This document shows positions 1-6,355 of a DNA stretch of 6,501 bases, in pieces (the stretch's first letter is position 1; each line of letters opens with the position of its first letter). The position numbers were made by a program, and so were the translations under genes. Origin of the DNA: Desulfobacteraceae bacterium (GTDB taxonomy: Bacteria > Desulfobacterota > Desulfobacteria > Desulfobacterales > Desulfosarcinaceae); assembly GCA_027025615.1 (NCBI GenBank), contig JALVQM010000371.1, forward strand, positions 4,827-11,327, in the 5' to 3' direction. Under the pieces are notes generated by a model that was not told the DNA's origin, searched no databases, and saw nothing but the letters and a program-made list of their open reading frames with translations.

Positions 1-1
1 C

Positions 2-235
2 CTACAAAATATTGAAGTACTGTTCTGGTACTGGTTTCCCTATGGAAATGAAACAAACATGATTAAAGCAAAAATTGCTCCTTTGAAAAGCATCATTGAC
101 AAACATCAAAATAATGGTGCCGTTATTTTACTCACAATGCCCACAGAAAAGAACACGCCTGTTCCCGGGAAAATCTCTCCTGCAATTCAAGATTTTATCA
201 ACTCTTTATCATGCGCTCTTCAAAACTTTTTATAA
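2..235 (+). CDS. epsI: EpsI-like exosortase-associated protein, C-terminal fragment (5' end outside window)
   Basis: An open frame enters from the left edge and ends at the TAA at 233-235, giving 77 residues. The fragment begins with VLFWYWFPYGNE at residues 6-17. It continues with a basic stretch (IKAKIAPLKSII), then NNGAVILLTMPTE, and ends in a helix-like tail (AIQDFINSLSCALQNFL). This order matches my memory of the EpsI family (DUF3485) C-terminus: a 'VLYWYQ' strand, a helix with conserved A-K, a 'DGALVRV' strand, and a final helix ending near the C-terminus. EpsI is a periplasmic protein encoded next to or fused to exosortase, the membrane protease-transpeptidase for PEP-CTERM proteins, in EPS loci. 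Whether this is a stand-alone EpsI or the tail of an exosortase-EpsI fusion cannot be seen. The stop lies 11 bases before the next gene, so the two are probably co-transcribed. The family call is from pattern memory, not alignment. Confidence 0.72.
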   Translation, partial: LQNIEVLFWYWFPYGNETNMIKAKIAPLKSIIDKHQNNGAVILLTMPTEKNTPVPGKISPAIQDFINSLSCALQNFL

Positions 236-246
236 TATGACATATA

Positions 247-1419
247 ATGAAAACGACCAAAACTCTACCAAAAAAAATTGTTGTTCTGCTGGTTATCAGT
301 AACCTGGAATTTGGAGGCGCCCAAAGGCAGGTAATTGAATTAGCAAATAATATAGATGTCGACAAATTTGAGATACATGTCTGTTCACTGTCAAACTATA
401 TTCCCCTCGGGGATGCCTTAAAAACAAAATCTCATCGTCTTCATATTATACATAAAAACTATAAATTTGATGTAACTGTTGTATGGAAGCTTGCTAAACT
501 TTTAAGAAAGTTACAGGTCGACATTGTGCAGAGTTATTTATTCGATGCCGAAATTGCCGTCCGGCTGGCAGGCAAGATGGCCGGCACCCCGGTTATTATC
601 AGTTCAGAACGAAATACCAACTATAGCCTGAAAAAAATCCACCTCAACGTTTATGCCCTCACCCGCAACATGTTTGATATTTGCATTGCAAATTCACAAT
701 CAGGAGCTGACTTTAACAGCAGAGTTTTAAAACAACCTATCGAAAAATACCGGATAGTACACAATGGAGTTGATACTGAACGTTTTAGACCTGCTGACAA
801 GAAGAATATACGAAAACTCCTCGGAATACGGAAAAATGCTTTCTGTGTGGGTATGTTCGGCAGCTTCAAGGAGCAAAAAAACCACCCTCTCCTTTTTTCA
901 GCGGCACAAATTGTTTTGTCACACTACCCGGATACGCTGTTTCTCCTTGTCGGAGATCAGCTTTTTGCCGGAATGCATGGCTCATCCGACTATAAAAAAG
1001 ACATGGATACCTTGGTCGATGACCTTGGAATTCGAAAACAATGTTTATTTTTAGGAAACCGGACGGATGTTGAAAGACTCTACAATGCTTGTGACATTAC
1101 AGTACTTCCCTCATTATTTGAAGGGACACCTAATGTAGCGCTGGAATCAATGAGTTGCGGCATACCTGTTATTGCCACAGATGTCTCGGACAACAACTAT
1201 ATAATCCCTGACGGAAAGGTGGGCTATATAGTACCCCTCAATAGTAAGGAACTGCTGGCAAACCGCATAATCAAACTCAGAGAAGATCCACTATTACTCA
1301 ATAGTATGCAGAGGAATGCCCGCAACTGGATAAAAAAAGAATTTTCAACCAAACGCTTATCTGAAAAAACTGAAAAAATTTACAAGGAAATTTTACACCG
1401 CAAAAATGTTTACTATTGA
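247..1419 (+). CDS. Family GT4 glycosyltransferase (GT-B fold)
   Basis: The 390-residue protein has the usual length of a GT4 retaining glycosyltransferase, which moves a sugar from a nucleotide-sugar to a lipid-linked glycan at the cytoplasmic face. The N-terminal Rossmann half starts with a hydrophobic strand (IVVLLVIS, 11-18) and the acceptor-side loop FGGAQRQ (22-28). The hinge region carries VHNGVDTERF (171-180), a GT4 hallmark. The C-terminal half shows GMFGSFKEQKNH (202-213) with the basic donor-phosphate residue near K211. It also has the E-x7-E motif, E292 and E300, in LFEGTPNVALESMSCGIPVI. No signal peptide or membrane segment is evident. ATG 247 is the only credible start in this frame, but no Shine-Dalgarno sequence precedes it, so translation may be coupled to the epsI end 11 bases upstream. 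An A8 run sits at 270-277. The sugar and linkage cannot be read from sequence. Its stop directly abuts that of the opposing gene. Confidence 0.93.
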   Translation: MKTTKTLPKKIVVLLVISNLEFGGAQRQVIELANNIDVDKFEIHVCSLSNYIPLGDALKTKSHRLHIIHKNYKFDVTVVWKLAKLLRKLQVDIVQSYLFDAEIAVRLAGKMAGTPVIISSERNTNYSLKKIHLNVYALTRNMFDICIANSQSGADFNSRVLKQPIEKYRIVHNGVDTERFRPADKKNIRKLLGIRKNAFCVGMFGSFKEQKNHPLLFSAAQIVLSHYPDTLFLLVGDQLFAGMHGSSDYKKDMDTLVDDLGIRKQCLFLGNRTDVERLYNACDITVLPSLFEGTPNVALESMSCGIPVIATDVSDNNYIIPDGKVGYIVPLNSKELLANRIIKLREDPLLLNSMQRNARNWIKKEFSTKRLSEKTEKIYKEILHRKNVYY

Positions 1420-2586
1420 TTAACTTCTGACTTCAACTCCGTTCCCATTAGCAACATGCAGAAACAATTTCTCAAACTTCTCCATGGCATTATCCAACAG
1501 ATGATTTTCATTGAAATACGCAATCCCATTTAATGACATTTTTTCCCAGGCGTTCCTGTCCCTGGATATAGAACGTATGGCATTAACAAACGAGCGCTTA
1601 TTCTGCACAAAATATCCTAATCTATTTTCAACGAGCAGATTATCGGGGTTCACCGTAGAAATAACCGGAATTCCCAAACTCCATGCCTCTAAAAAGGTAT
1701 TTGGAAATCCTTCATATTCAGAAGTGCAGCAGAGTACTGAAAGACTCAGATAAAACTTCTGCAGATCTTTGCGCGGCACCATTCCGTGTAGAAAAACATT
1801 GTCCATCCGGTTCGCTCTAATCAACAATTTTCTAGTATATTCATTTTCATGATCCGGCTTGCCGGCTACATGGAACTCCACATCAGATAATTCACGGGCA
1901 ACCTCCAATAGATATTCAAGGCGCTTAACCCGGTTAATCCGTCCGACCCAGCCGACTTTAAAAGGACCAGATCTTTGGCGAATAGATGGACGATGGAATT
2001 TTTCAGGCACAACGCAGGGCATCGGCAATTTTATAGACCGTAACTCGAAATTATCCTTGAGCATTTGCTGTTGAATATCAGTTTGTACAATCACCTCGTC
2101 GGCATGTCGTATCCCGTATCGATAAAGCATCTTTTCTCGTAGAGTATGCATCTTTGGCAATGCAGAATCACAATCAGGATCACTTGGAACAGAAAACACA
2201 AAAAATCGTTTCTTTAACCGGCACCAAAGTGCGACCTGCCCGGTAACATATTCAGCACAATTATGATAATAAATCTGTGCACCTGCCCGTGCCAGGGCAC
2301 GATTCAGACTCGACCATCTCGGGAAAAAAAATCGAAGCCCGGGAACGCCTGCATCCTGCCTGCACATCTTGAGAACTCGAACTCCATCAATGTAAGACTC
2401 CTGGTCCTGTCCTTCATCCCAGGTCAACAAACTCACCTGATGCCCTTTAGACGCCAACCATCTTGCCATCAAGGTTGTCTGGCGCTCCACACCTCCCACA
2501 TGCCCGCCTTTACCACCGGCCATAGCTCCAAAGGCATTATGAGATACAATGGCAAGATTTATCAATTCCTCTTTCCTTTTTTCCAC
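1420..2586 (-). CDS. Family GT4 glycosyltransferase (GT-B fold), second copy
   Basis: This 388-residue protein is a second GT4-type glycosyltransferase, only distantly similar to the one at 247-1419. The N-terminal domain opens with the strand INLAIVSHN (9-17), then a glycine-rich loop GGKGGHVGGVERQ (24-36) that includes the GGVER acceptor loop. The C-terminal domain begins at VGWVGRINRVKRLEYLL (211-227) with the donor-phosphate basic residues R216 and K221. It ends in the E-x7-E motif, E292 and E300, within SEYEGFPNTFLEAWSLGIPVIS. It is the last gene of the - strand cluster, starting 13 bases after the deacetylase stop. The start is ambiguous. The GTG at 2586 has no ribosome binding site, while TTG at 2565 (codon 8) follows AGGA at an 8-base spacing and would give MINLAIVSHN, a more typical GT4 N-terminus. 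It is noticeably more GC-rich than the genes upstream. The sugar specificity is unknown. Confidence 0.92.
   Translation of the reverse strand: MEKRKEELINLAIVSHNAFGAMAGGKGGHVGGVERQTTLMARWLASKGHQVSLLTWDEGQDQESYIDGVRVLKMCRQDAGVPGLRFFFPRWSSLNRALARAGAQIYYHNCAEYVTGQVALWCRLKKRFFVFSVPSDPDCDSALPKMHTLREKMLYRYGIRHADEVIVQTDIQQQMLKDNFELRSIKLPMPCVVPEKFHRPSIRQRSGPFKVGWVGRINRVKRLEYLLEVARELSDVEFHVAGKPDHENEYTRKLLIRANRMDNVFLHGMVPRKDLQKFYLSLSVLCCTSEYEGFPNTFLEAWSLGIPVISTVNPDNLLVENRLGYFVQNKRSFVNAIRSISRDRNAWEKMSLNGIAYFNENHLLDNAMEKFEKLFLHVANGNGVEVRS
2563..2577 (-). promoter_or_regulatory. Ribosome binding site and TTG start supporting a shorter GT4 protein
   Basis: On the - strand the sequence reads AGGAAAGAGGAATTG. 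AGGA at 2577-2574 lies 8 bases before a TTG codon at 2565-2563, in frame with the glycosyltransferase. The longer GTG start at 2586 is preceded by CTCCATTCCATC, which has no Shine-Dalgarno match. The TTG start would remove seven charged residues (MEKRKEE) that precede the first strand of the GT-B fold. Alternatively, the GTG may be used by coupling from the deacetylase stop 13 bases upstream. Confidence 0.45.
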
Positions 2587-2599
2587 GATGGAATGGAGA

Positions 2600-3661
2600 C
2601 TATGATTTTTTCCAAATAAAAAAACGCTTAATCTTTGAAAAAAAAGCTTCCAATCCGCTGATCCGGTAGAGTAAAGTCTCTACACCCTCCCCGTCAGTAC
2701 CATATGGAACATGAAACCTGCATAATTTCATGGGATCATCACCTATTCTATTGAAACCGTATTTTGTTGTCACAGCCGATTGATAGCCGGCTTCTCTGAC
2801 CAGATCGGCAACCTGCCCATTACAGCTACCAATCGGATAACAAAAATGATTGCAGGCTAACCCTAAATTCTCTTCAATGGCACGTTTGGAGTTCTGTAAT
2901 TCCTGTTCAGCTTTTTCAGGTGTGACAAACGCCAGGCGGCAATGATTCACAGTGTGACTCCCGACGGTAATTCCTGCAGCGGCTAATTCTTTGAGCTCAC
3001 TCCAATTCATAATTCCGCACCAAGGGTCACTGGCAATTATATCCTTTAATGATCTCCCATATTTTTTTTCAATTAAGGTAGCTGTAGAGTATAACAAATC
3101 CTGCATTTCCTCATCGGAAATTTGCTTCTTTTTGATACTATAGCGCATTTGTTTGTATGCTTTTGCCAGGGCCTCTCTATCACCCGGAACAAAGGTAATG
3201 ATCTCATTTCCTATATTAACAGAATATGGCTCTCCATCCAGTAGCTGCAGAGCATAATCAAGCCGGTCAAACCAGAAAGGAATTTGCTGCTCCACATGAT
3301 TTGTGGCCACATAAACCGTGGCTGGAGCCTTATATTTCTCCAGAACGGGCAACGCATGTTCTTTAAAATTCCTCAACCCATCGTCAAAGGTCAAAACAAT
3401 AGAGTATGGTTGCAGGGGTACTTTTCCAGTAAGCATCTCCAAAGCGTGATCAATAGTTACAAAAGAAAAATACCTGGATAATATTCGAAGATATTCATCA
3501 AGGGTAGTTGGTGAAAGTTGAGGACGAAGAGGCTGCCAGGCAGGGGACCCTTTCAAATCCATAACGCCATGAAACATTAAAAAAATAATTTTATATCGAT
3601 CTCTCAATAAAAAAAATTTAACAAGGAAAAAATTTATGAAAGATTTATAAAAAATTTTCAT
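2600..3661 (-). CDS. Polysaccharide deacetylase (NodB homology domain, carbohydrate esterase 4)
   Basis: This 353-residue protein carries the metal-dependent NodB/CE4 deacetylase fold. Motif 1 is VLTFDDGLRNF (89-99), with D93 as likely catalytic base and D94 as metal ligand. Motif 2 is GSHTVNH (234-240), with H236 and H240 completing the metal site. Motif 3 is FCYPIGS (273-279). The first barrel strand with LMFHGVM (28-34) is the usual family opening ('hYHxV'). About 110 residues between motifs 1 and 2 (130-215, with FWFDRLDYAL and a lysine-rich helix) form an insertion seen in EPS-cluster members. The N-terminal 20 residues are hydrophobic and aromatic with interspersed lysines. They could be a membrane-proximal anchor but are not a clear signal peptide, so cytoplasmic or periplasmic action is open. 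The ATG lies 3 bases after the preceding TGA with no Shine-Dalgarno sequence, implying translational coupling. The likely role is removing N- or O-acetyl groups from the glycan or its lipid-linked precursor. Confidence 0.92.
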   Translation of the reverse strand: MKIFYKSFINFFLVKFFLLRDRYKIIFLMFHGVMDLKGSPAWQPLRPQLSPTTLDEYLRILSRYFSFVTIDHALEMLTGKVPLQPYSIVLTFDDGLRNFKEHALPVLEKYKAPATVYVATNHVEQQIPFWFDRLDYALQLLDGEPYSVNIGNEIITFVPGDREALAKAYKQMRYSIKKKQISDEEMQDLLYSTATLIEKKYGRSLKDIIASDPWCGIMNWSELKELAAAGITVGSHTVNHCRLAFVTPEKAEQELQNSKRAIEENLGLACNHFCYPIGSCNGQVADLVREAGYQSAVTTKYGFNRIGDDPMKLCRFHVPYGTDGEGVETLLYRISGLEAFFSKIKRFFIWKKS

Positions 3662-3664
3662 AAA

Positions 3665-5077
3665 TCAATTAACCGGACGAATTTGTTGGTCTACAAATAC
3701 AGATTTACCCCTATTCGTAAGCGAGATGGAATCAACCTGTTTAATTGTAAAAGTTACATTATCTCCGAGTTTTTTACCAATATTCTTGTATATTAAAAAC
3801 TCACTATCTTTTGTGTAACTATGAGCCGGTACGATTTTCAAAATTGCCTCACCGGGTGTATCTTGATAAAATTGCATTTGAAGAACATCATCAAAGGTAT
3901 CATCATGCATATTTAATGATGTCCATGATATCAAAGAACCATCCCTTGTAATAAGATTTTCTTGTGTTCTATGCCCCTCAATATTAGAAATTAACAAATG
4001 GTTTCTTCCACATTCAGGGCAATGATCACCTATATATGTTGCATAATCTCCTGTACGATACCTAATAAATGGCACAACAGTATTAATAAATCCCGTGCCA
4101 ACGATTTCTCCCCTTTGCCCAGGTGTGGTGACAGGATTATCATCATCATCTAAAAGTTCAAAAAAACCATACGTTGGCCAGACATGATAATTATTTGACT
4201 TTTCACAACCCGCAGCGGCAACCAATTTTTCAGTATGGCCGTAACTGGAAAAGTAACGACAACCAAACACTTCTTCTACCATTTCTCTTTGCTCGGGATA
4301 CACAATTTCCGACTCCGCAATAATTCCCAGGATATTTTTTGGTGGCTGAATATTATTTCTCCGCAAAAACCGCGCGAGATTAAAGACTGACGAGGGATAG
4401 ACATGTAAAAAACATGACCCAATAGTGCGCATATGTTCAACATAACGCTGCATATCAATATCAGACATGTGAAATGTACTGTAAAACTGCTGTCTGAACA
4501 CAGGATCATATTCCTGCCATACGCCACTTCTATCCTGGCTTACTAATTTACCTCGAAATACAGCCATCGTATCTCCAAGTTGATAGCCACTTCTTTGCCA
4601 ACTCGCGACCAAATACGCATACTCGATCTGTGACCGTGAAGAATTGATATAAAACTTTAGAGGAATCCCACTTGTCCCCCCGGTAGTAATATAATCAACT
4701 CGCGAGGAACGTATTGACATAGTAAGCATATTCATCAAATGTTTGCTTATTGTTAACTTGTCAATACATGGTAATCTTTGAAAATCTCTAATTTTTTTAA
4801 TATCTCTCGGATGAAAGCCACAATCTAAAAACAAATTTCTATAATAAGATGAATTATTAAAAGCTAATGTGCAAATTTCTGATATTTTTGTTAATTGATA
4901 TTTTCTAGCACGTTCATATGACCACCATTGAGACTCTTGCAAGAAATTTAACTGTTCCCTAAATTTCTTGCCGACAAGGTATTCTAGCGGAACCACACCA
5001 AATACCTTTCCCACTATATTTTTCATCGGTTGCGGGATGGATTCCCACAAATTTTTTTTTGACCATGCTTTTTTCAT
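3665..5077 (-). CDS. PaaK/CapK-type adenylate-forming enzyme (ANL superfamily)
   Basis: This 470-residue protein has the layout of the phenylacetate-CoA ligase/CapK branch of adenylate-forming enzymes, which activate a carboxylic acid as an acyl-AMP. Visible motifs are the phosphate-binding loop TTGGTSGIPLKFY (131-143), the A5-like SSYGHTEK (277-284), and the adenosine-ribose motif IRYRTGDYA (338-346). A C-terminal small domain ends in LTNRGKSVFVDQ (453-464), where K458 could be the A10-type lysine. A short Cys/His cluster, HCPECGRNH (352-360), looks like a metal-binding knuckle found in this branch. Relatives are frequent in capsule and EPS loci, where the acid activated is usually unknown. 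A CoA or carrier-protein acceptor is not encoded nearby. The gene follows the CapA-like gene after 58 bases and precedes the deacetylase by 3. An A9 run at codons 6-9 (5052-5060) is a possible slippage site. No Shine-Dalgarno sequence is seen before ATG 5077. It is markedly AT-rich. Confidence 0.88.
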   Translation of the reverse strand: MKKAWSKKNLWESIPQPMKNIVGKVFGVVPLEYLVGKKFREQLNFLQESQWWSYERARKYQLTKISEICTLAFNNSSYYRNLFLDCGFHPRDIKKIRDFQRLPCIDKLTISKHLMNMLTMSIRSSRVDYITTGGTSGIPLKFYINSSRSQIEYAYLVASWQRSGYQLGDTMAVFRGKLVSQDRSGVWQEYDPVFRQQFYSTFHMSDIDMQRYVEHMRTIGSCFLHVYPSSVFNLARFLRRNNIQPPKNILGIIAESEIVYPEQREMVEEVFGCRYFSSYGHTEKLVAAAGCEKSNNYHVWPTYGFFELLDDDDNPVTTPGQRGEIVGTGFINTVVPFIRYRTGDYATYIGDHCPECGRNHLLISNIEGHRTQENLITRDGSLISWTSLNMHDDTFDDVLQMQFYQDTPGEAILKIVPAHSYTKDSEFLIYKNIGKKLGDNVTFTIKQVDSISLTNRGKSVFVDQQIRPVN

Positions 5078-5135
5078 ATCAATACAACAGGCTAGTTTAT
5101 TAAAAACGTGGTATCAACTGAATAACAATTCATTC

Positions 5136-6266
5136 TTATGATGAAACAATTCGTCCGTAATAATATTTAGTTGTAGCAGCAAGTCCATCTTTTTTAAGCA
5201 TGGCAAATATAGCACAAATCCTATCTCTTATTCGCGCTATCATTGCAATACTATAGGTATACACTTGACCATGTTTGGACAATAGTAGAAATGAAGTTTT
5301 TTCAACTAGCTGTTTAACATTATGAAATTCGCTATCACCAATTAATAGCGCTTGAAAATCATCTGAAATCTTAAAAAGATCAAATCCGACATAATCAATC
5401 GTACCATTATTAATGACAAGATGAGGGACTATATTATAACGAGCATCTGGATATTTGCAGAAATCAACTTCTATTAAGAAATTACCCAATCCATGAAATA
5501 TTGGAACATTTTTATAGTACTCAATTCCCTGTATAACATGAGCATGATGGCATATCACAAGGTCTGCACCAGCATCAACAGCATTTATAGCTAATTTCCT
5601 TGCCTGTCTAGTTACAAATGAACAGTACTCTACACCCTGATGCAAATTAACAATCGTGATATCAACCTCACCTGCTACCTCCCTAATCAACTGAGAAAAC
5701 GGCTGTTTTTCAATTTTAGCTAAATTAATCTTTTCCGTATTAGGCATTGAATGTGCTGCTGGCGCCAATCCTATCAAACCGACAATTCCGTCAGGAGTCA
5801 TCATTTTTTGTATTTTAAGTGTCCCATCAATAGTCAAACCAAAATACTCAACACCATATTCCTGCAAAGCAGAAATAGTATCCCTGGCCCCTCTCTCGCC
5901 AAAATCCAGAAAATGGTTGTTGGCAACATTTGCTACCAATTTGGCGCTAAACTTTGAAAATATTTTCAAATAACGGTCTTTTCCATTCATCAGAATAGGC
6001 TTAGGTTCCCACGGCACACCACGTTTCGTAAGACAGCACTCTAAATTGAAAATAACATAACCACCGCCTTCTAACCAAGTTGGAACTTTTGACAGGATGT
6101 ACTCGCTTCCTTTTTTTTCTATCTTCTTACCAACCTCTTTGGCAAGAGCTATATCACCAAGAAAAAAAAGATGAGTCCCATTAAATCTTTCAGGTAATAC
6201 ATTTCCGACACAGTGGACTATATCTCCCCCTGTTTTTCGCCATCTTATAACACTCTTGCCCATCAT
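5136..6266 (-). CDS. CapA family protein (poly-gamma-glutamate capsule-type metallophosphoesterase fold)
   Basis: This 376-residue protein matches the CapA/PgsA (PGA_cap) family, a calcineurin-like metallophosphoesterase fold tied to capsule and poly-gamma-glutamate production. Motifs in order are FFLGDIAL (34-41), which supplies the first metal-binding Asp, and FNLECCLT (73-80), the 'NLE' block. Next come VANVANNHFLDFGERG (111-126) with the 'NNH' signature, VNLHQGVEY (206-214), and DLVICHHAHVIQGIE (235-249) with a His cluster. The last is FHGLGNFL (257-264). The family block 4 is often 'LHWGxE'; here Q replaces W. No signal peptide or transmembrane helix is evident, whereas many CapA proteins are membrane-anchored. 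Residues 300-376 are a C-terminal tail I cannot assign. Two ATG codons are adjacent at 6266 and 6263. AAGG on the - strand (6273-6270) is 3 bases from the first and 6 from the second, so 6263 is the better start. The gene begins right beside an IS630-type element. Its exact reaction is unknown. Confidence 0.9.
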   Translation of the reverse strand: MMGKSVIRWRKTGGDIVHCVGNVLPERFNGTHLFFLGDIALAKEVGKKIEKKGSEYILSKVPTWLEGGGYVIFNLECCLTKRGVPWEPKPILMNGKDRYLKIFSKFSAKLVANVANNHFLDFGERGARDTISALQEYGVEYFGLTIDGTLKIQKMMTPDGIVGLIGLAPAAHSMPNTEKINLAKIEKQPFSQLIREVAGEVDITIVNLHQGVEYCSFVTRQARKLAINAVDAGADLVICHHAHVIQGIEYYKNVPIFHGLGNFLIEVDFCKYPDARYNIVPHLVINNGTIDYVGFDLFKISDDFQALLIGDSEFHNVKQLVEKTSFLLLSKHGQVYTYSIAMIARIRDRICAIFAMLKKDGLAATTKYYYGRIVSS

Positions 6267-6269
6267 TAA

Positions 6270-6273
6270 CCTT
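6270..6273 (-). promoter_or_regulatory. Ribosome binding site of the CapA-like gene
   Basis: AAGG on the - strand is followed by TTA and then two consecutive ATG codons. The 6-base spacing to the second ATG (6263) is within the normal range and the 3-base spacing to the first (6266) is short. This favours initiation one codon downstream. It is the only - strand gene of the four with a recognisable site before its first ATG. Confidence 0.45.
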
Positions 6274-6280
6274 GCAAACT

Positions 6281-6286
6281 AGTATA
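6281..6286 (-). promoter_or_regulatory. Possible -10 element for the - strand operon
   Basis: TATACT on the - strand matches the sigma-70 -10 consensus at five of six positions. Transcription would start near 6274, giving a leader of only about ten bases that begins at the AAGG ribosome binding site. No good -35 hexamer lies 16-18 bases upstream; TGTAAA at a 16-base spacing is the nearest and matches only three of six. The site sits at or very near the IS border, so it may be a hybrid or chance promoter. Low confidence. Confidence 0.28.
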
Positions 6287-6344
6287 GGGTTTCAATAAAA
6301 CATTTACATGGGGTGCAATTTCGGTTACTGTCCCCAAAAAACGT

Positions 6345-6350
6345 GGAGGG
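6345..6350 (+). promoter_or_regulatory. Strong Shine-Dalgarno site of the transposase
   Basis: GGAGGG lies 5 bases before ATG 6356 and fixes that start. It contrasts with the weak or absent sites before most of the glycan genes in this window, consistent with the element being a separate acquisition. Confidence 0.7.
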
Positions 6351-6355
6351 TAGCT

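Noticed and set aside
231..236. Perfect TATAAT just before the + strand GT4, which could make a nearly leaderless transcript from about 243.
   Set aside because: No -35-like hexamer is found 16-18 bases upstream and the hexamer is part of the epsI 3' end in AT-rich DNA. Co-transcription with epsI is the simpler reading.
96..302. A 68-codon + strand open frame spanning the epsI end and GT4 start.
   Set aside because: It overlaps both the EpsI-like C-terminus and the GT4 N-terminus in another frame, has no family resemblance and no ribosome binding site.
2263..2619. A 118-codon + strand open frame opposite the second GT4 and the deacetylase end.
   Set aside because: It is antisense to a well-supported glycosyltransferase, has a composition rich in Pro, His and Ser, and shows no recognisable domain. 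It is a shadow frame.
5078..5135. Possible promoter or terminator in the 58-base gap between the CapA-like and CapK-like genes (TTGATA with TAGCCT 17 bases on; GAAT/ATTC short inverted repeat).
   Set aside because: The -10 matches only three of six and the stem is four base pairs, too weak to call either a promoter or a terminator.
3672..5160. AATTCGTCCG occurs at the 3' ends of both the CapK-like (3672-3681 region, - strand) and CapA-like (about 5149-5158, + strand) genes as an inverted pair.
   Set aside because: A ten-base match inside two coding ends is expected by chance in a window this size, and nothing flanks it to suggest a recombination site.
6303..6331. TTTACA and TACTGT at a 17-base spacing as a promoter for the transposase.
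   Set aside because: The -10 matches only three of six and the stretch may belong to the terminal repeat of the IS. Not strong enough to list.
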